Part shown: piece by piece, positions 16,975 through 23,764 of the stretch
Layout of the letters: every line of letters starts with the position of its first letter
Numbering within the stretch: position 1 is the first letter of the stretch
Notes under the pieces: model-generated
The model's input: only the letters and a program-made list of their open reading frames with translations
Database searches by the model: none
Told to the model about the DNA's origin: nothing
Made by a program: the position numbers and the translations under genes
Assembly: GCA_943325515.2 (NCBI GenBank)
Contig: CALPPS020000028.1
Location: 1-26,530 of the forward strand
Length of the DNA stretch: 26,530 nt
From: Flavobacterium psychrophilum
GTDB taxonomy: Bacteria > Bacteroidota > Bacteroidia > Flavobacteriales > Flavobacteriaceae
Direction: 5' to 3'

Positions 16975-18033
16975 TTAACTTTTTTGTTCTTTATTAAAAT
17001 ATACCAAGTAGTAATACATTTGTTTTTCTTCGTCCCAACCTTTTTCAACATATTTCTCAGCACTTTCTGGGTTGATGAAATCTAATTTGATTTGGATATT
17101 TGTGTCTAAATTGATCACGTTTTTGATAGATTTTCTAGCATCGCTTACGGCAGCATTGGCAATTGGAAAGTTAGTAATGTCTTCAATACTATATTTTTCA
17201 CCTTTATCTACTTTATAATTTTTGAACTCAGGTATTAAGTCTGGATTATCTAAAACTTCGTTCAAGAAATTACTTTCTTCAAACTGATCGTTTTTGGCAA
17301 AATAATTAACAGAACGATTCATGAACATTACTTCTTCTTTTTTGTCTTCAGCAGGGAAAACGACATCTTTTGCAAAACCTTGACAGAATTTCAAATACTT
17401 TTTAGTGAAGAAATTTTCATCCTGAAACGCATCTACAGAAAGGAAATGTTCTAACCAATAACGTGCATCATAGCGATTGCTATCTACCGTTAAAATTTTA
17501 TACCCTTCTTCTTTTTTATGATTAAAAATTAAGCAACCTTTATCTAGTTTGTTGAGGTTAATACCTTGTTGTAAAATCATTTCTAGAGTAGTGCCTTTTT
17601 CTTTAAACTGCATAAAGTCAGTTTGAATTTCACTTTTAAAGACACCGATAGCATCAACTACATTATTATCAATATTCAAATTGGTAATATGCGCCACATA
17701 AACTTCTCCATTCTTTATGTGTGGATGATTAGATTGTTCAAAAAGATGTTTGGTAATCTTTTTTGATACTTCATGAGTGTCACTTGGATTAGTGAAAATT
17801 TCGGTAACCAAATTGAATATATCGTTATATTCCAAATCGACTTCGTGTGCAAACTGAAAATAGTTTTCTTCTTTTTCTCGAAATGGTTTGAAAAAATATT
17901 CCTTTAACAACGGAACAATTTCATCATTCAAATTATAGGGTTGGTCTGAAAGGAAAATAGCTTCGTTTCGGCTTTTGTTTCCCACACGATGTATGGATAA
18001 GGATTCTATGTGAGCATTGAATAGGTTGATCAT
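16975..18033 (-). CDS. Nucleoid-associated protein, NdpA/YejK family
   Basis: 352 residues, matching the 37-kDa nucleoid-associated family (NdpA/YejK) over its length, which is close to the family's ~335-350. It begins MINLFNAHIESLSIHRVGNK and has the conserved middle VYVAHITNLNIDNNVVDAIG then VFKSE. LEMILQQGINLNKLDKGCLIFN and SNRYDARYWLEHFLSV follow. The C-terminal part is IKLDFINPESAEKYVEKGWDEEKQMYYYLVYF. It is thought to bind DNA in the nucleoid; its precise role is not established. The start lies only 7 bases after the left inverted repeat of the four-helix cassette, so any promoter or leader must lie inside that cassette or further upstream. This implies co-transcription with the pRiA4b-like gene. 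A terminator follows 36 bases after the stop. Confidence 0.88.
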   Translation of the reverse strand: MINLFNAHIESLSIHRVGNKSRNEAIFLSDQPYNLNDEIVPLLKEYFFKPFREKEENYFQFAHEVDLEYNDIFNLVTEIFTNPSDTHEVSKKITKHLFEQSNHPHIKNGEVYVAHITNLNIDNNVVDAIGVFKSEIQTDFMQFKEKGTTLEMILQQGINLNKLDKGCLIFNHKKEEGYKILTVDSNRYDARYWLEHFLSVDAFQDENFFTKKYLKFCQGFAKDVVFPAEDKKEEVMFMNRSVNYFAKNDQFEESNFLNEVLDNPDLIPEFKNYKVDKGEKYSIEDITNFPIANAAVSDARKSIKNVINLDTNIQIKLDFINPESAEKYVEKGWDEEKQMYYYLVYFNKEQKS

Positions 18034-18040
18034 TTTTTTT

Positions 18041-18075
18041 AAGTTGCTGAGTAACTAGGTGACTGAGTTGCTGAG
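18041..18075 (-). repeat. Left arm of inverted repeat: four tandem octamers (consensus TNRCTGAG)
   Basis: After AAG at 18041-18043, four back-to-back 8-base units occupy 18044-18051, 18052-18059, 18060-18067 and 18068-18075. The first and last are TTGCTGAG and the third is TGACTGAG. Compared with the reverse complement of 18467-18501 it is identical at 26 of 35 positions by hand alignment. It lies between the frame-restored stop of the four-helix gene and the ndpA start. Confidence 0.8.
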
Positions 18076-18076
18076 A

Positions 18077-18428
18077 CTATTTTAGCTTTTTTGAAAAGGA
18101 AATAATCATTGCTTCTAGTTCTTCAAGTTTCTTCATATATTTTTTTAAATTCGATTTCGTTTAAATAGTTGATGTTTTTTGCAATTTCGATTTGTGTTTG
18201 AAACTCAAACAAGGAACTGATTGCAATGTTTATAAATCTATAAAATTCTTTGTTGCTCTCTCTACCATATCCTTCAGCAATATTACTTGGTAGTGAAATA
18301 GCACTTCTTCTAATTTGAGAAGTCAATCCGAATAATTCTTCTTTTGGAAAATTTTGTGTTAACTCATAGGTTTGGGCAACTAATGTCATTGATTTTTGCC
18401 AAATAAATAAATCTCTAAAGATTTTCAA
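18077..18428 (-). pseudogene. Four-helix-bundle protein (S23/IVS family), frameshifted
   Basis: The intact part reads 101 residues from 18428 (FRDLFIWQKSMTLVAQTYEL, QIRRSAISLPSNIAEGYGR, FYRFINIAISSLFEFQTQ), which is the four-helix-bundle / 23S rRNA IVS protein family. The frame then stops at 18123. One extra base in the run at 18128-18130 is enough to explain this. Skipping it restores LEELEAMIISFSKKLK and a stop at 18077-18079, giving about 116 residues, the normal family length. There is no ATG: the possible starts are TTG at 18428 or ATA at 18443, the latter perhaps a mutated ATG. Both features suggest recent decay, though a single-base sequencing error is possible. Family members are small RNA-associated-like proteins of unclear function, often linked to mobile intervening sequences. 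Confidence 0.8.
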
Positions 18429-18466
18429 TTTTTTTGATTTTATAGTTTACTCAAATATAAAAAAAA

Positions 18467-18501
18467 CACAGCAACTAAGCTACTCAGTCACTCAGTGACT
18501 T
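18467..18501 (-). repeat. Right arm of inverted repeat: four tandem octamers (consensus TNRCTGAG)
   Basis: On the minus strand the units occupy 18491-18498 (TCACTGAG), 18483-18490 (TGACTGAG), 18475-18482 and 18467-18474, preceded by AAG at 18499-18501. The arm starts 2 bases after the stop codon of the pRiA4b-like gene and is complementary to 18041-18075 with nine mismatches. Confidence 0.8.
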
Positions 18502-18503
18502 CG

Positions 18504-19040
18504 TTAATTCCAATTCTCTTCAAATCCAAAGTCTTCAAAGCTGTCATCTCCACTAAACATGTCTAAATCTTCTTCGTCTAAGTCATCTTCAAATTCATCG
18601 TAGAAGTCTTCGCCTTCGGCTTCAAATTCTTTTTCGGGAGCAACGGCTGGTAATTCACCGTGAGAGAATAAAAGATTTGGATAAATCACACCTATTTCTT
18701 CTTCTTCAACAGCTGCAAGTTCAACTAAAAATGTCCACATATTTATAAAATCATATACATAGATAATCTTGGTTTGGTCTTTGCCTAATAATTGATTTAA
18801 AGCATAATCGCTCATGATTTTTTGTTCACCTGCTACATCGCCAGTGTCAAACATCGGAATTTCATCTTCTTGATTCCATTGGTCATCACAAGTATAAAAG
18901 GAAGCCACTTCTAAACCATCAAAACCAAAGGCGTTTACGATGGCATTATGCAAGTCTTCAAGAGTATCTTCTTCTTGGATAGCAATGTCTCTGAAAACAT
19001 CTTCTTCGGCATCGAGAATTGCTCTGAATTTATAAATCAT
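18504..19040 (-). CDS. Plasmid pRiA4b ORF-3-like protein with strongly acidic C-terminal tail
   Basis: 178 residues. The N-terminal ~130 (MIYKFRAILDAEEDVFRDI, TLEDLHNAIVNAFGFDGLE, ASFYTCDDQWNQEDEIP, IIYVYDFINMWTFLVEL) match the pRiA4b ORF-3-like / IS1096 passenger family, found on plasmids and chromosomes. No catalytic residues are established for it. The last 43 residues hold 22 Asp/Glu (for example FYDEFEDDLDEEDLD), an acidic tail that could mimic nucleic acid or be a flexible binding segment. It is first in a same-strand series with the four-helix frame and ndpA. A TAACTTTG -7-like box lies 22 bases upstream of the ATG. The family call is confident; the function is unknown. Confidence 0.85.
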   Translation of the reverse strand: MIYKFRAILDAEEDVFRDIAIQEEDTLEDLHNAIVNAFGFDGLEVASFYTCDDQWNQEDEIPMFDTGDVAGEQKIMSDYALNQLLGKDQTKIIYVYDFINMWTFLVELAAVEEEEIGVIYPNLLFSHGELPAVAPEKEFEAEGEDFYDEFEDDLDEEDLDMFSGDDSFEDFGFEENWN

Positions 19041-19062
19041 AGTTCTAATTTTTTAAAGCGAA

Positions 19063-19070
19063 CAAAGTTA
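19063..19070 (-). promoter_or_regulatory. Candidate -7 element for the pRiA4b-like / ndpA unit
   Basis: On the minus strand this reads TAACTTTG (TAnnTTTG), 22 bases before the start codon. No clear TTG at -33. Confidence 0.4.
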
Positions 19071-19109
19071 AAATTTTAATTGTGAAAAATGGAGGTGTAT
19101 AATGAATTG

Positions 19110-19655
19110 TTAACGTGTTTGTTTTTTTAGTTTTGATAAAATTTCTTGTAACTCTTTGTATTCTCCTGATAATCCAAACTGAGTGGCATCATATCGTGCA
19201 CCAACTATAGAACTCAAACTACAATCAAAAGAGATTTTAGCAATTCCAATGACTTTATTTTTGTTTCTAAAAACTAGTATGGTTCGGTATACTTTTTCAC
19301 AAGCTGGATAATCAGGTTTTTCTACTGTTCGGAGTGAGAATAAATGACTTATTTTAGTATTTAAGTTTTTAGGAAGTGTTTCTTTTTCAAACGCTAAAAT
19401 GTCCATGTTATTAATAAACACAGTATCTAGCGTGCTTACGGGTACTTTTCCTTTAATGATTTGTAATAATCCTTGTTCTTTTCTGGATTTGTTTTGTTTT
19501 TGTAGTATAGCATTTATTGTATCATCTGAAATGGTTTTATGATAATAATCTATTTGGTCAAAAAAGAAGAAAGGTAATTCGCCATGGGCTGTTGGCTCTT
19601 TTTTGTTACAAGATATTGCCAAAATACCTAGTAGAAGGAATATCGCTTTTTTCAT
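19110..19655 (-). CDS. Putative lipoprotein, function unknown
   Basis: 181 residues with a textbook lipoprotein signal: MKKAIFLLLGILAISC, acceptor Cys16, followed by NKKEP. The rest is a compact soluble domain (ISDDTINAILQKQNKSRKEQ, DTVFINNMDILAFEKE, YRTILVFRNKNKVIGIAKISFDCSLSSIVG) with two further cysteines (~118 and 144) that could pair. I recognise no named family. It lies on the minus strand, 69 bases upstream of the pRiA4b-like gene, and its transcript could run into it, but that gene has its own -7-like box. It is probably anchored in the periplasmic or outer-membrane leaflet. Confidence 0.8.
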   Translation of the reverse strand: MKKAIFLLLGILAISCNKKEPTAHGELPFFFFDQIDYYHKTISDDTINAILQKQNKSRKEQGLLQIIKGKVPVSTLDTVFINNMDILAFEKETLPKNLNTKISHLFSLRTVEKPDYPACEKVYRTILVFRNKNKVIGIAKISFDCSLSSIVGARYDATQFGLSGEYKELQEILSKLKKQTR

Positions 19656-19780
19656 TTTAGATGATTTTTTATTTTAATACTAACTTAAACCTTTATGATT
19701 TAGCAAAACAAGTTACAAATTTTTACAGCTAGTGTTGGACTGCTCAATAAGGGCAACAACTGTACATAAATTATTCAAAA

Positions 19781-20233
19781 CTATTTTTTACCATTTTTAA
19801 ACTTAACCTTTTCAACTACTTGGATTTTTGTTGTTTGTTTTTTGTCTTTTGGATTAAAAGGTTTTTTCTTGGTTTCGGTTTTTGGTTTAGTTTCGCTCCG
19901 ATCGCTTTTTTCTCTGGTGAATTCTGTTTTAGTTTCTACTTTAAGCTTAGTAGCTATGTTTTTTTTAACTGTTTCCTGATTTTGTTTTATCACATCTACA
20001 GCATTTTTTGGATTTTCTTTGGTGCCACGCAAATGAATAACCAGTCCGTTTAAAAAATTGCGCAAAACTTGATCTCCACATTCCATAAAATTTGGATGGT
20101 CTTCATTTCTAAAAAAGTTGCCAATTTCTCCTTTTGACATTCTGAAATCAACTAGTTCTAGTATTTCTACAATTTGATCATCGCGAAGTTGCAGAGCCAC
20201 ACGTAGTTTTTTGAATATATCGTTATTGTTCAT
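19781..20233 (-). CDS. DUF1456 (YehS-like) protein with single repeat and Lys-rich tail
   Basis: 150 residues. Residues 1-70 (NNNDIFKKLRVALQLRDDQI, FRMSKGEIGNFFRNEDHPN, ECGDQVLRNFLNGLVIHLRG) form one DUF1456 repeat. They correspond most closely to the second of the two repeats in E. coli YehS, so the first repeat is absent and not merely cut off by the start. Residues ~71-150 are a highly basic, low-complexity tail (KPKTETKKKPFNPKDKKQTT) that is likely disordered and could contact nucleic acid. Cytoplasmic, no signal peptide. A TACCTTTG box lies 78 bases upstream. Biological role unknown. Confidence 0.82.
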   Translation of the reverse strand: MNNNDIFKKLRVALQLRDDQIVEILELVDFRMSKGEIGNFFRNEDHPNFMECGDQVLRNFLNGLVIHLRGTKENPKNAVDVIKQNQETVKKNIATKLKVETKTEFTREKSDRSETKPKTETKKKPFNPKDKKQTTKIQVVEKVKFKNGKK

Positions 20234-20310
20234 TTTTATGCTGAGTTTGGTTTAGCCTGTTGTGCTGAAAATTAAAACATTTTTTTGTCGTTTGGACTAA
20301 CTAAAACAGC

Positions 20311-20318
20311 CAAAGGTA
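20311..20318 (-). promoter_or_regulatory. Candidate -7 element of the DUF1456 gene
   Basis: On the minus strand this reads TACCTTTG (TAnnTTTG), 78 bases before the ATG, in the gap after the upstream secreted-protein gene. No TTG at the -33 distance. Confidence 0.3.
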
Positions 20319-20394
20319 AGTTTTTTTAAACCTTTCTCTCCATAATTTTTCATTATACTGTCCGCCTTTAAGTCTAAACTTTTGTTTAATTTTT

Positions 20395-20868
20395 TTATTC
20401 TAATTCTTTCTTTTTCTTTTTTGTCTTTTTGGTATCATTACCAAAACCTTTTTCATCCCTTAGTATTTGGTATTTTTCTTTTTGTGACGAATTCAAATAA
20501 CTGTTGATTATTTTTTCTGTTTTTTCTTGAATGGCTTGATATTGTTTGGTTTTGTCTTCTTGTGATATCTCACTTTTCATTAAAATGTCAACACTCTTAC
20601 TATTAGCAATCAATTCATTTTTGATGGCAATATACTGAAGATCGTCAAGAGTTAAATTATCTTTTATCTGTTTCATAAATTTATCTACTCTTGCGTTTCT
20701 AGCTTTAGTAATTTCCTCTGGTGTTGGCTCTTTGGGTTCGTTATTCTGAGGGATTTGATTGCTTCTATCTAAACCACCCATTCTATTAATATAAGGATTT
20801 CCATATTGAGCTGCAGCATTCATACTAGATAGTATAAGACTAAAAAATACTATTTTTAAAGTTTTCAT
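20395..20868 (-). CDS. Small secreted helical protein of unknown function
   Basis: 157 residues from the ATG at 20868 (MKTLKIVFFSLILSSMNAAAQ), a signal peptide cleaved probably before QYG. The frame is open to a TTG three codons earlier, but the ATG gives a normal signal peptide and is preferred. The mature part has a Pro-rich segment (IPQNNEPKEPTPEEITKARN) and long amphipathic helices (DKFMKQIKDNLTLDDLQYIA, KTKQYQAIQEKTEKIINSYL). The LTLDDLQ and LNSSQKEKYQ patterns recall LTXXQ/Spy-CpxP-like periplasmic helical proteins, though the match is loose. It ends in a Lys run. Divergent from the TerB-like gene. Family assignment is tentative. Confidence 0.7.
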   Translation of the reverse strand: MKTLKIVFFSLILSSMNAAAQYGNPYINRMGGLDRSNQIPQNNEPKEPTPEEITKARNARVDKFMKQIKDNLTLDDLQYIAIKNELIANSKSVDILMKSEISQEDKTKQYQAIQEKTEKIINSYLNSSQKEKYQILRDEKGFGNDTKKTKKKKKELE

Positions 20869-20983
20869 AATAGTCAAAATTTAAGAAGTTAAAATTAAAT
20901 AAAATAATATTGCATCAATGTTAAAAAATAAATCATTACAATATCACAAAAATTGATATTTTAGCTAAAAATTAAGTTAATTA

Positions 20984-21385
20984 ATGAGCAACCACGAAGA
21001 AAAATTAGCGCTATTAGCGGAGATGATTACTTTTTCTGTGGTTGATGGAAAATTACACGAGAGAGAATATCTTTTTCTCACCATGATTGCTGATGAACTT
21101 CAAATTACTTTAGAAGATTTTAAAGCGTTGTTTCATCAAGAAAATTATCCAATGGTCATCAAGTCACAATTTGAGCGCATTCAGCAATTTTATCGTTTAG
21201 CTTTGTTGATGCATTGTGATGGTGTTTTGCATGAACGCGAGCAAAATAAAATACACGAAATAGGGGTTACTATGGGATTAAATCCTCACGCCATCAAACG
21301 TGTTTTGAAAGCCATGGAAATTTCTCCAACCAAAATTATTTCTCCAGAGTTTCTTTTAGAAGTTTTTCAAGAACAGTTAAACTAA
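20984..21385 (+). CDS. TerB-like helical protein
   Basis: 133 residues, all-helical and cytoplasmic. Two similar halves, each with an Asp-Gly and a HERE-type signature (VVDGKLHEREYLFLTMIADE and HCDGVLHEREQNKIHEIGVT), resemble the TerB/tellurite-resistance fold, in which such acidic and histidine residues can bind metal. No other ter genes are nearby, so a tellurite role is not supported here; related single genes are common in Flavobacteriaceae with unknown function. It is the only plus-strand gene in this half of the window, divergent from the secreted helical protein, with 115 bases between the two starts. Confidence 0.75.
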   Translation: MSNHEEKLALLAEMITFSVVDGKLHEREYLFLTMIADELQITLEDFKALFHQENYPMVIKSQFERIQQFYRLALLMHCDGVLHEREQNKIHEIGVTMGLNPHAIKRVLKAMEISPTKIISPEFLLEVFQEQLN

Positions 21386-21820
21386 AAATTATACAGTTTA
21401 TTTCTTTTATACCAAGTATTTTTTAAACTGATAGTGTTATGTAGTCGAAATAGTTTTATTGCTAACGGTTAATGATAGAGCTCGTGGCGGTTTATAGAAA
21501 GCTGTATTTGCATTTCATAAGGTCATTTTTGGTGTCTTAAACCCAAAATTATCATTCCAGAGCCGCAACGGATGTATTTTCAAACGCAACAATGCACTCA
21601 TTTACTTCTCGAAAGGTCTCTTTTAGGAGAATGTTCTAATAAATGACAGTGATATTTCATTAAATTACTGCTCGTGGCTAGTCGGATTAAGAAGTTAGGT
21701 ATTTGTAAGCTTGAAATTTTGATTTAAAACTAATATTAATGTACAAAAATGGGTTTAAGATTATACCCTTAAACCCTAATTTCTTATAATGCTGTTCTAG
21801 TTTGTAGTGTTTTCTAAACA
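21386..21820. other. 435-base intergenic region between convergent genes, no supported gene
   Basis: It contains the PEBP terminator (21743-21776) and a stem-loop candidate at 21598-21646 (TCATTTA with TAAATGA, plus an inner TTCTC/GAGAA). The phrase GCTCGTGGC occurs twice, near 21479-21487 and 21671-21679, as remnants of a dispersed repeat would. I see no open frame of useful length with recognisable coding, so it may be decayed repeat DNA or an unrecognised RNA. Confidence 0.4.
21743..21776 (-). terminator. Rho-independent terminator after the PEBP gene
   Basis: A 9-bp stem GGGTTTAAG (21751-21759) / CTTAAACCC (21768-21776) is followed on the minus strand by ATTTTTG. A separate perfect 8-bp hairpin (21805-21812 / 21816-21823) overlaps the stop codon but lacks a T tract. 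Confidence 0.7.
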
Positions 21821-22375
21821 CTATTTATCTCGCTTGTAATAAGCTACAATGCTAGCTTTTGCAAGCGTACTATTCCATAGATAAAACCCTACTACAGCAG
21901 GATTACTATTTGCGTCAAGTCCTAATTTGTCAGTTTTTAAGGCATGAATGGTTATGATGTACTGATGAAATCCGTGTCCAACAGGTGGGCAGGGACCTCC
22001 AAATCCGTTAATTCCATAATCTGTTTTACTTTGTATAGCTCCTTTGGGCGCTATATTTAGTTTGACGTTACCCGCATTAGTTACTAACTCGTTTGTGTTT
22101 GCTGGAATGTCAAATACTACCCAATGCCAAAAACCACTGCCAGTTGGAGCATCTGGGTCATACATTGTAATGGCAAAACTTTTTGTTCCTTCGGGTGCAT
22201 TTTTCCAAGATAATTGTGGCGACACATTGTCTCCTGAACAGCCAAATCCGTTAAATTCTTGAACTTTAGTGGTTTCTCCACCCAAATCTTTACTAGATAA
22301 AGTAAATGTTTTTTGTCCGAAAACAGTAGTTCCTATAAGTAAGAACAATGCTAAAATTAAATTTGTTTTTTTCAT
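21821..22375 (-). CDS. Secreted YbhB/YbcL (PEBP / Raf-kinase-inhibitor-like) protein
   Basis: 184 residues with a signal peptide (MKKTNLILALFLLIGTTVFG, then QKTF). The PEBP fold motifs are in place: SPQLSWKNAPEGTKSFAITM with the following YDPDAP, then GFWHWVVFDIPANTNEL, and the ligand-pocket segment GFGGPCPPVGHGFHQYIITI. Bacterial members bind small anionic ligands, but their physiological role is unclear; here it should be periplasmic or exported. It has its own promoter (22400-22428) downstream of the AraC-type regulator and a terminator after it, so it can be expressed apart from the upstream cluster. Confidence 0.93.
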   Translation of the reverse strand: MKKTNLILALFLLIGTTVFGQKTFTLSSKDLGGETTKVQEFNGFGCSGDNVSPQLSWKNAPEGTKSFAITMYDPDAPTGSGFWHWVVFDIPANTNELVTNAGNVKLNIAPKGAIQSKTDYGINGFGGPCPPVGHGFHQYIITIHALKTDKLGLDANSNPAVVGFYLWNSTLAKASIVAYYKRDK

Positions 22376-22399
22376 TTTATTAAATTTATAAATTCAATT

Positions 22400-22428
22400 C
22401 AAAATTAATATTAGTACTAAAGATTCAA
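22400..22428 (-). promoter_or_regulatory. Promoter of the PEBP gene
   Basis: On the minus strand, TTG at 22426-22428, an 18-base spacer and TAATTTTG at 22407-22400 match the Bacteroidota consensus. The -7 box ends 24 bases before the ATG. Confidence 0.6.
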
Positions 22429-22462
22429 TACAGAGTAACGTTCAAAAACTGTTGCCAAAAGT

Positions 22463-23299
22463 TCAATCTTTATGGTGCTGTTTGGGTGTAACTCCATATT
22501 TTGATTTATAAGCCTGAATAAAACTTGATAAACTCTCAAAGCCAACTTCAAAATATATTTCTGAAGCATTCTTTTGTTCTAGGTAAAGCAAATGATGTGC
22601 ATAGTCTAGTCTTTTATTTTGAAACCATTTTATTGGCGATTCAGCGTAGTGTTTTTCAAATTCTCTTTTGAAAGTGGACACACTCATATTACATAAAAAT
22701 GCCAATTCTTTAAGTGTAAGTTTGCGCATCCAATTCGTTTCAACGGTTTGAATAAATTTTTGCGATGCATCATTACTTTTTTCAGACAACGAGTAAATAA
22801 AATCTGTTCCATATATAGCTATTAAGTAGAGCATTATTTCATCAAATTTCACTTCAAGCAACTTCTTTTGTACATCTTTTGAAAGTATAGAAATATCTAG
22901 TAAGCTGTTTACAAAACGTTTTATAAATACATTGTATTCAAAAGCATAAACCGATTTATGATCATTTAGTTGGGTTCTCTTTAGTTCATTATTTCTGATG
23001 AATTTCAACAAAGTTTCGCTGGAAAAGAAAAAAAGTACACTTCTGTAATTTCGTATTTCTGAAAGTTTTTCTGTCATCAAACACTTTCCAGACTTCATGA
23101 TTAGAAACTTGGAATTGTCAATTGATAATGTTGAATTATCAAAAACAACATCTTTATTTCCCTCAATTAAGAAACTAAATGTATGTTGATTGAGAATAAT
23201 TTGCTGCTTGATAATTTCTTTTGTGCTACGGTAGTCGAAAACTTGAGCAGACTGTAAATTATCAAAATTAAGTTCATCAGGAAGTATAATAGTATTCAT
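22463..23299 (-). CDS. AraC-family transcriptional regulator
   Basis: 278 residues. The first ~180 form a cupin-like sensor without a recognisable ligand signature. The C-terminal ~95 are the double helix-turn-helix AraC/XylS DNA-binding domain (LTLKELAFLCNMSVSTFKRE, then a second HTH with ASEIYFEVGFESLSSFIQAY and the closing KYGVTPKQHH). Cytoplasmic. It lies downstream of the DUF2798 gene and upstream of PEBP on the same strand; a 166-base gap separates it from DUF2798. Plausible targets are itself, the PEBP gene or the enzyme cluster above, but no operator could be identified. Confidence 0.92.
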   Translation of the reverse strand: MNTIILPDELNFDNLQSAQVFDYRSTKEIIKQQIILNQHTFSFLIEGNKDVVFDNSTLSIDNSKFLIMKSGKCLMTEKLSEIRNYRSVLFFFSSETLLKFIRNNELKRTQLNDHKSVYAFEYNVFIKRFVNSLLDISILSKDVQKKLLEVKFDEIMLYLIAIYGTDFIYSLSEKSNDASQKFIQTVETNWMRKLTLKELAFLCNMSVSTFKREFEKHYAESPIKWFQNKRLDYAHHLLYLEQKNASEIYFEVGFESLSSFIQAYKSKYGVTPKQHHKD

Positions 23300-23465
23300 T
23301 CATTTCTATTTTTGTTTTTATGCACTTATTATAGTATAGACTAAATCGTTTCGGTGTTTGTCGAAGATTAATTATAGATTGCACTAAAGTATATAAATAA
23401 TATAAAAGTAAATAAAACCATCAATTTTTAGCCAATTATTAAAGCCCAATATTTCAAAACCCTTG

Positions 23466-23705
23466 TTAGCTGATGTTTTTATTCTCGGTAAGCGAGTTAA
23501 ACCATCTTGATATAATAGGAACTATCAATAATCCAGTTGGAATGGCTATTAGGCAACCCACCAAAAAATCACGCAACCAAATTTTGAAAAAGTTATCGCA
23601 GTATCCTGAATGCACATATAGCATTCCTGCTGTCATGACAATCGTCATCGAAATAGAAACCAAAATATTGGATAATAAGTTGGCTTGTTTTATAGATAAT
23701 TTCAT
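23466..23705 (-). CDS. DUF2798 small membrane protein
   Basis: 79 residues from ATG 23705 (MKLSIKQANLLSNILVSISM); a GTG two codons earlier is the alternative. Two transmembrane segments (~10-32 and ~44-64) are joined by a short loop with HSGYCDNFFKIWLRDFLVG, the pattern of DUF2798, whose members have two such helices and unknown function. The start lies only a few bases after the T tract of the terminator that closes the DUF2147-like gene, so expression needs read-through or a promoter inside the hairpin. No enzymatic residues. Confidence 0.82.
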   Translation of the reverse strand: MKLSIKQANLLSNILVSISMTIVMTAGMLYVHSGYCDNFFKIWLRDFLVGCLIAIPTGLLIVPIISRWFNSLTENKNIS

Positions 23706-23710
23706 AAACA

Positions 23711-23749
23711 CTAAAAAAAAAGAAAGGTTGTCTCAAAAAAACAACCTTT
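23711..23749 (-). terminator. Rho-independent terminator after the DUF2147-like gene
   Basis: A 9-bp stem AAAGGTTGT (23723-23731) / ACAACCTTT (23741-23749) is followed on the minus strand by CTTTTTTTTT. It lies directly before the DUF2798 start, so it can also act as an attenuator for that gene. Confidence 0.88.
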
Positions 23750-23764
23750 AAATAATAGTTATGA

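Larger units (their letters stand above)
18041..18501 (-). mobile_element. Candidate IVS-like cassette: four-helix-bundle gene between octamer inverted repeats
   Basis: A ~461-base unit made of two ~35-base imperfect inverted repeats and the S23-type four-helix-bundle reading frame. It occupies nearly all the space between the stop of the pRiA4b-like gene (18504) and the ndpA start (18033), leaving 2 and 7 bases. In 23S rRNA intervening sequences, four-helix-bundle (S23) genes lie inside a long stem formed by terminal inverted repeats, and this layout is the same in principle. No target-site duplication is visible and no transposase is present, so mobility is an inference. Confidence 0.4.

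Noticed and set aside
18041..18501. Octamer arrays as a CRISPR
   Set aside because: The units are 8 bases without spacers and occur as two short inverted blocks around a gene; no cas genes are present.
18504..19040. Transposon or plasmid origin of the pRiA4b-like gene from its family name
   Set aside because: No transposase, terminal repeats of its own or att site; the family is common on chromosomes.
19700..19780. Possible structured element with TTGTTG/CAACA complementarity near 19735-19760
   Set aside because: Imperfect and without a T tract; no evidence beyond short chance pairing.
20984..21385. Tellurite-resistance role for the TerB-like gene
   Set aside because: No terC/terD/terZ neighbours, and single TerB-like genes are widespread; only the fold is supported.
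23473..23751. Plus-strand 92-residue frame opposite DUF2798
   Set aside because: Antisense shadow of DUF2798 that runs through the terminator hairpin; no family resemblance.
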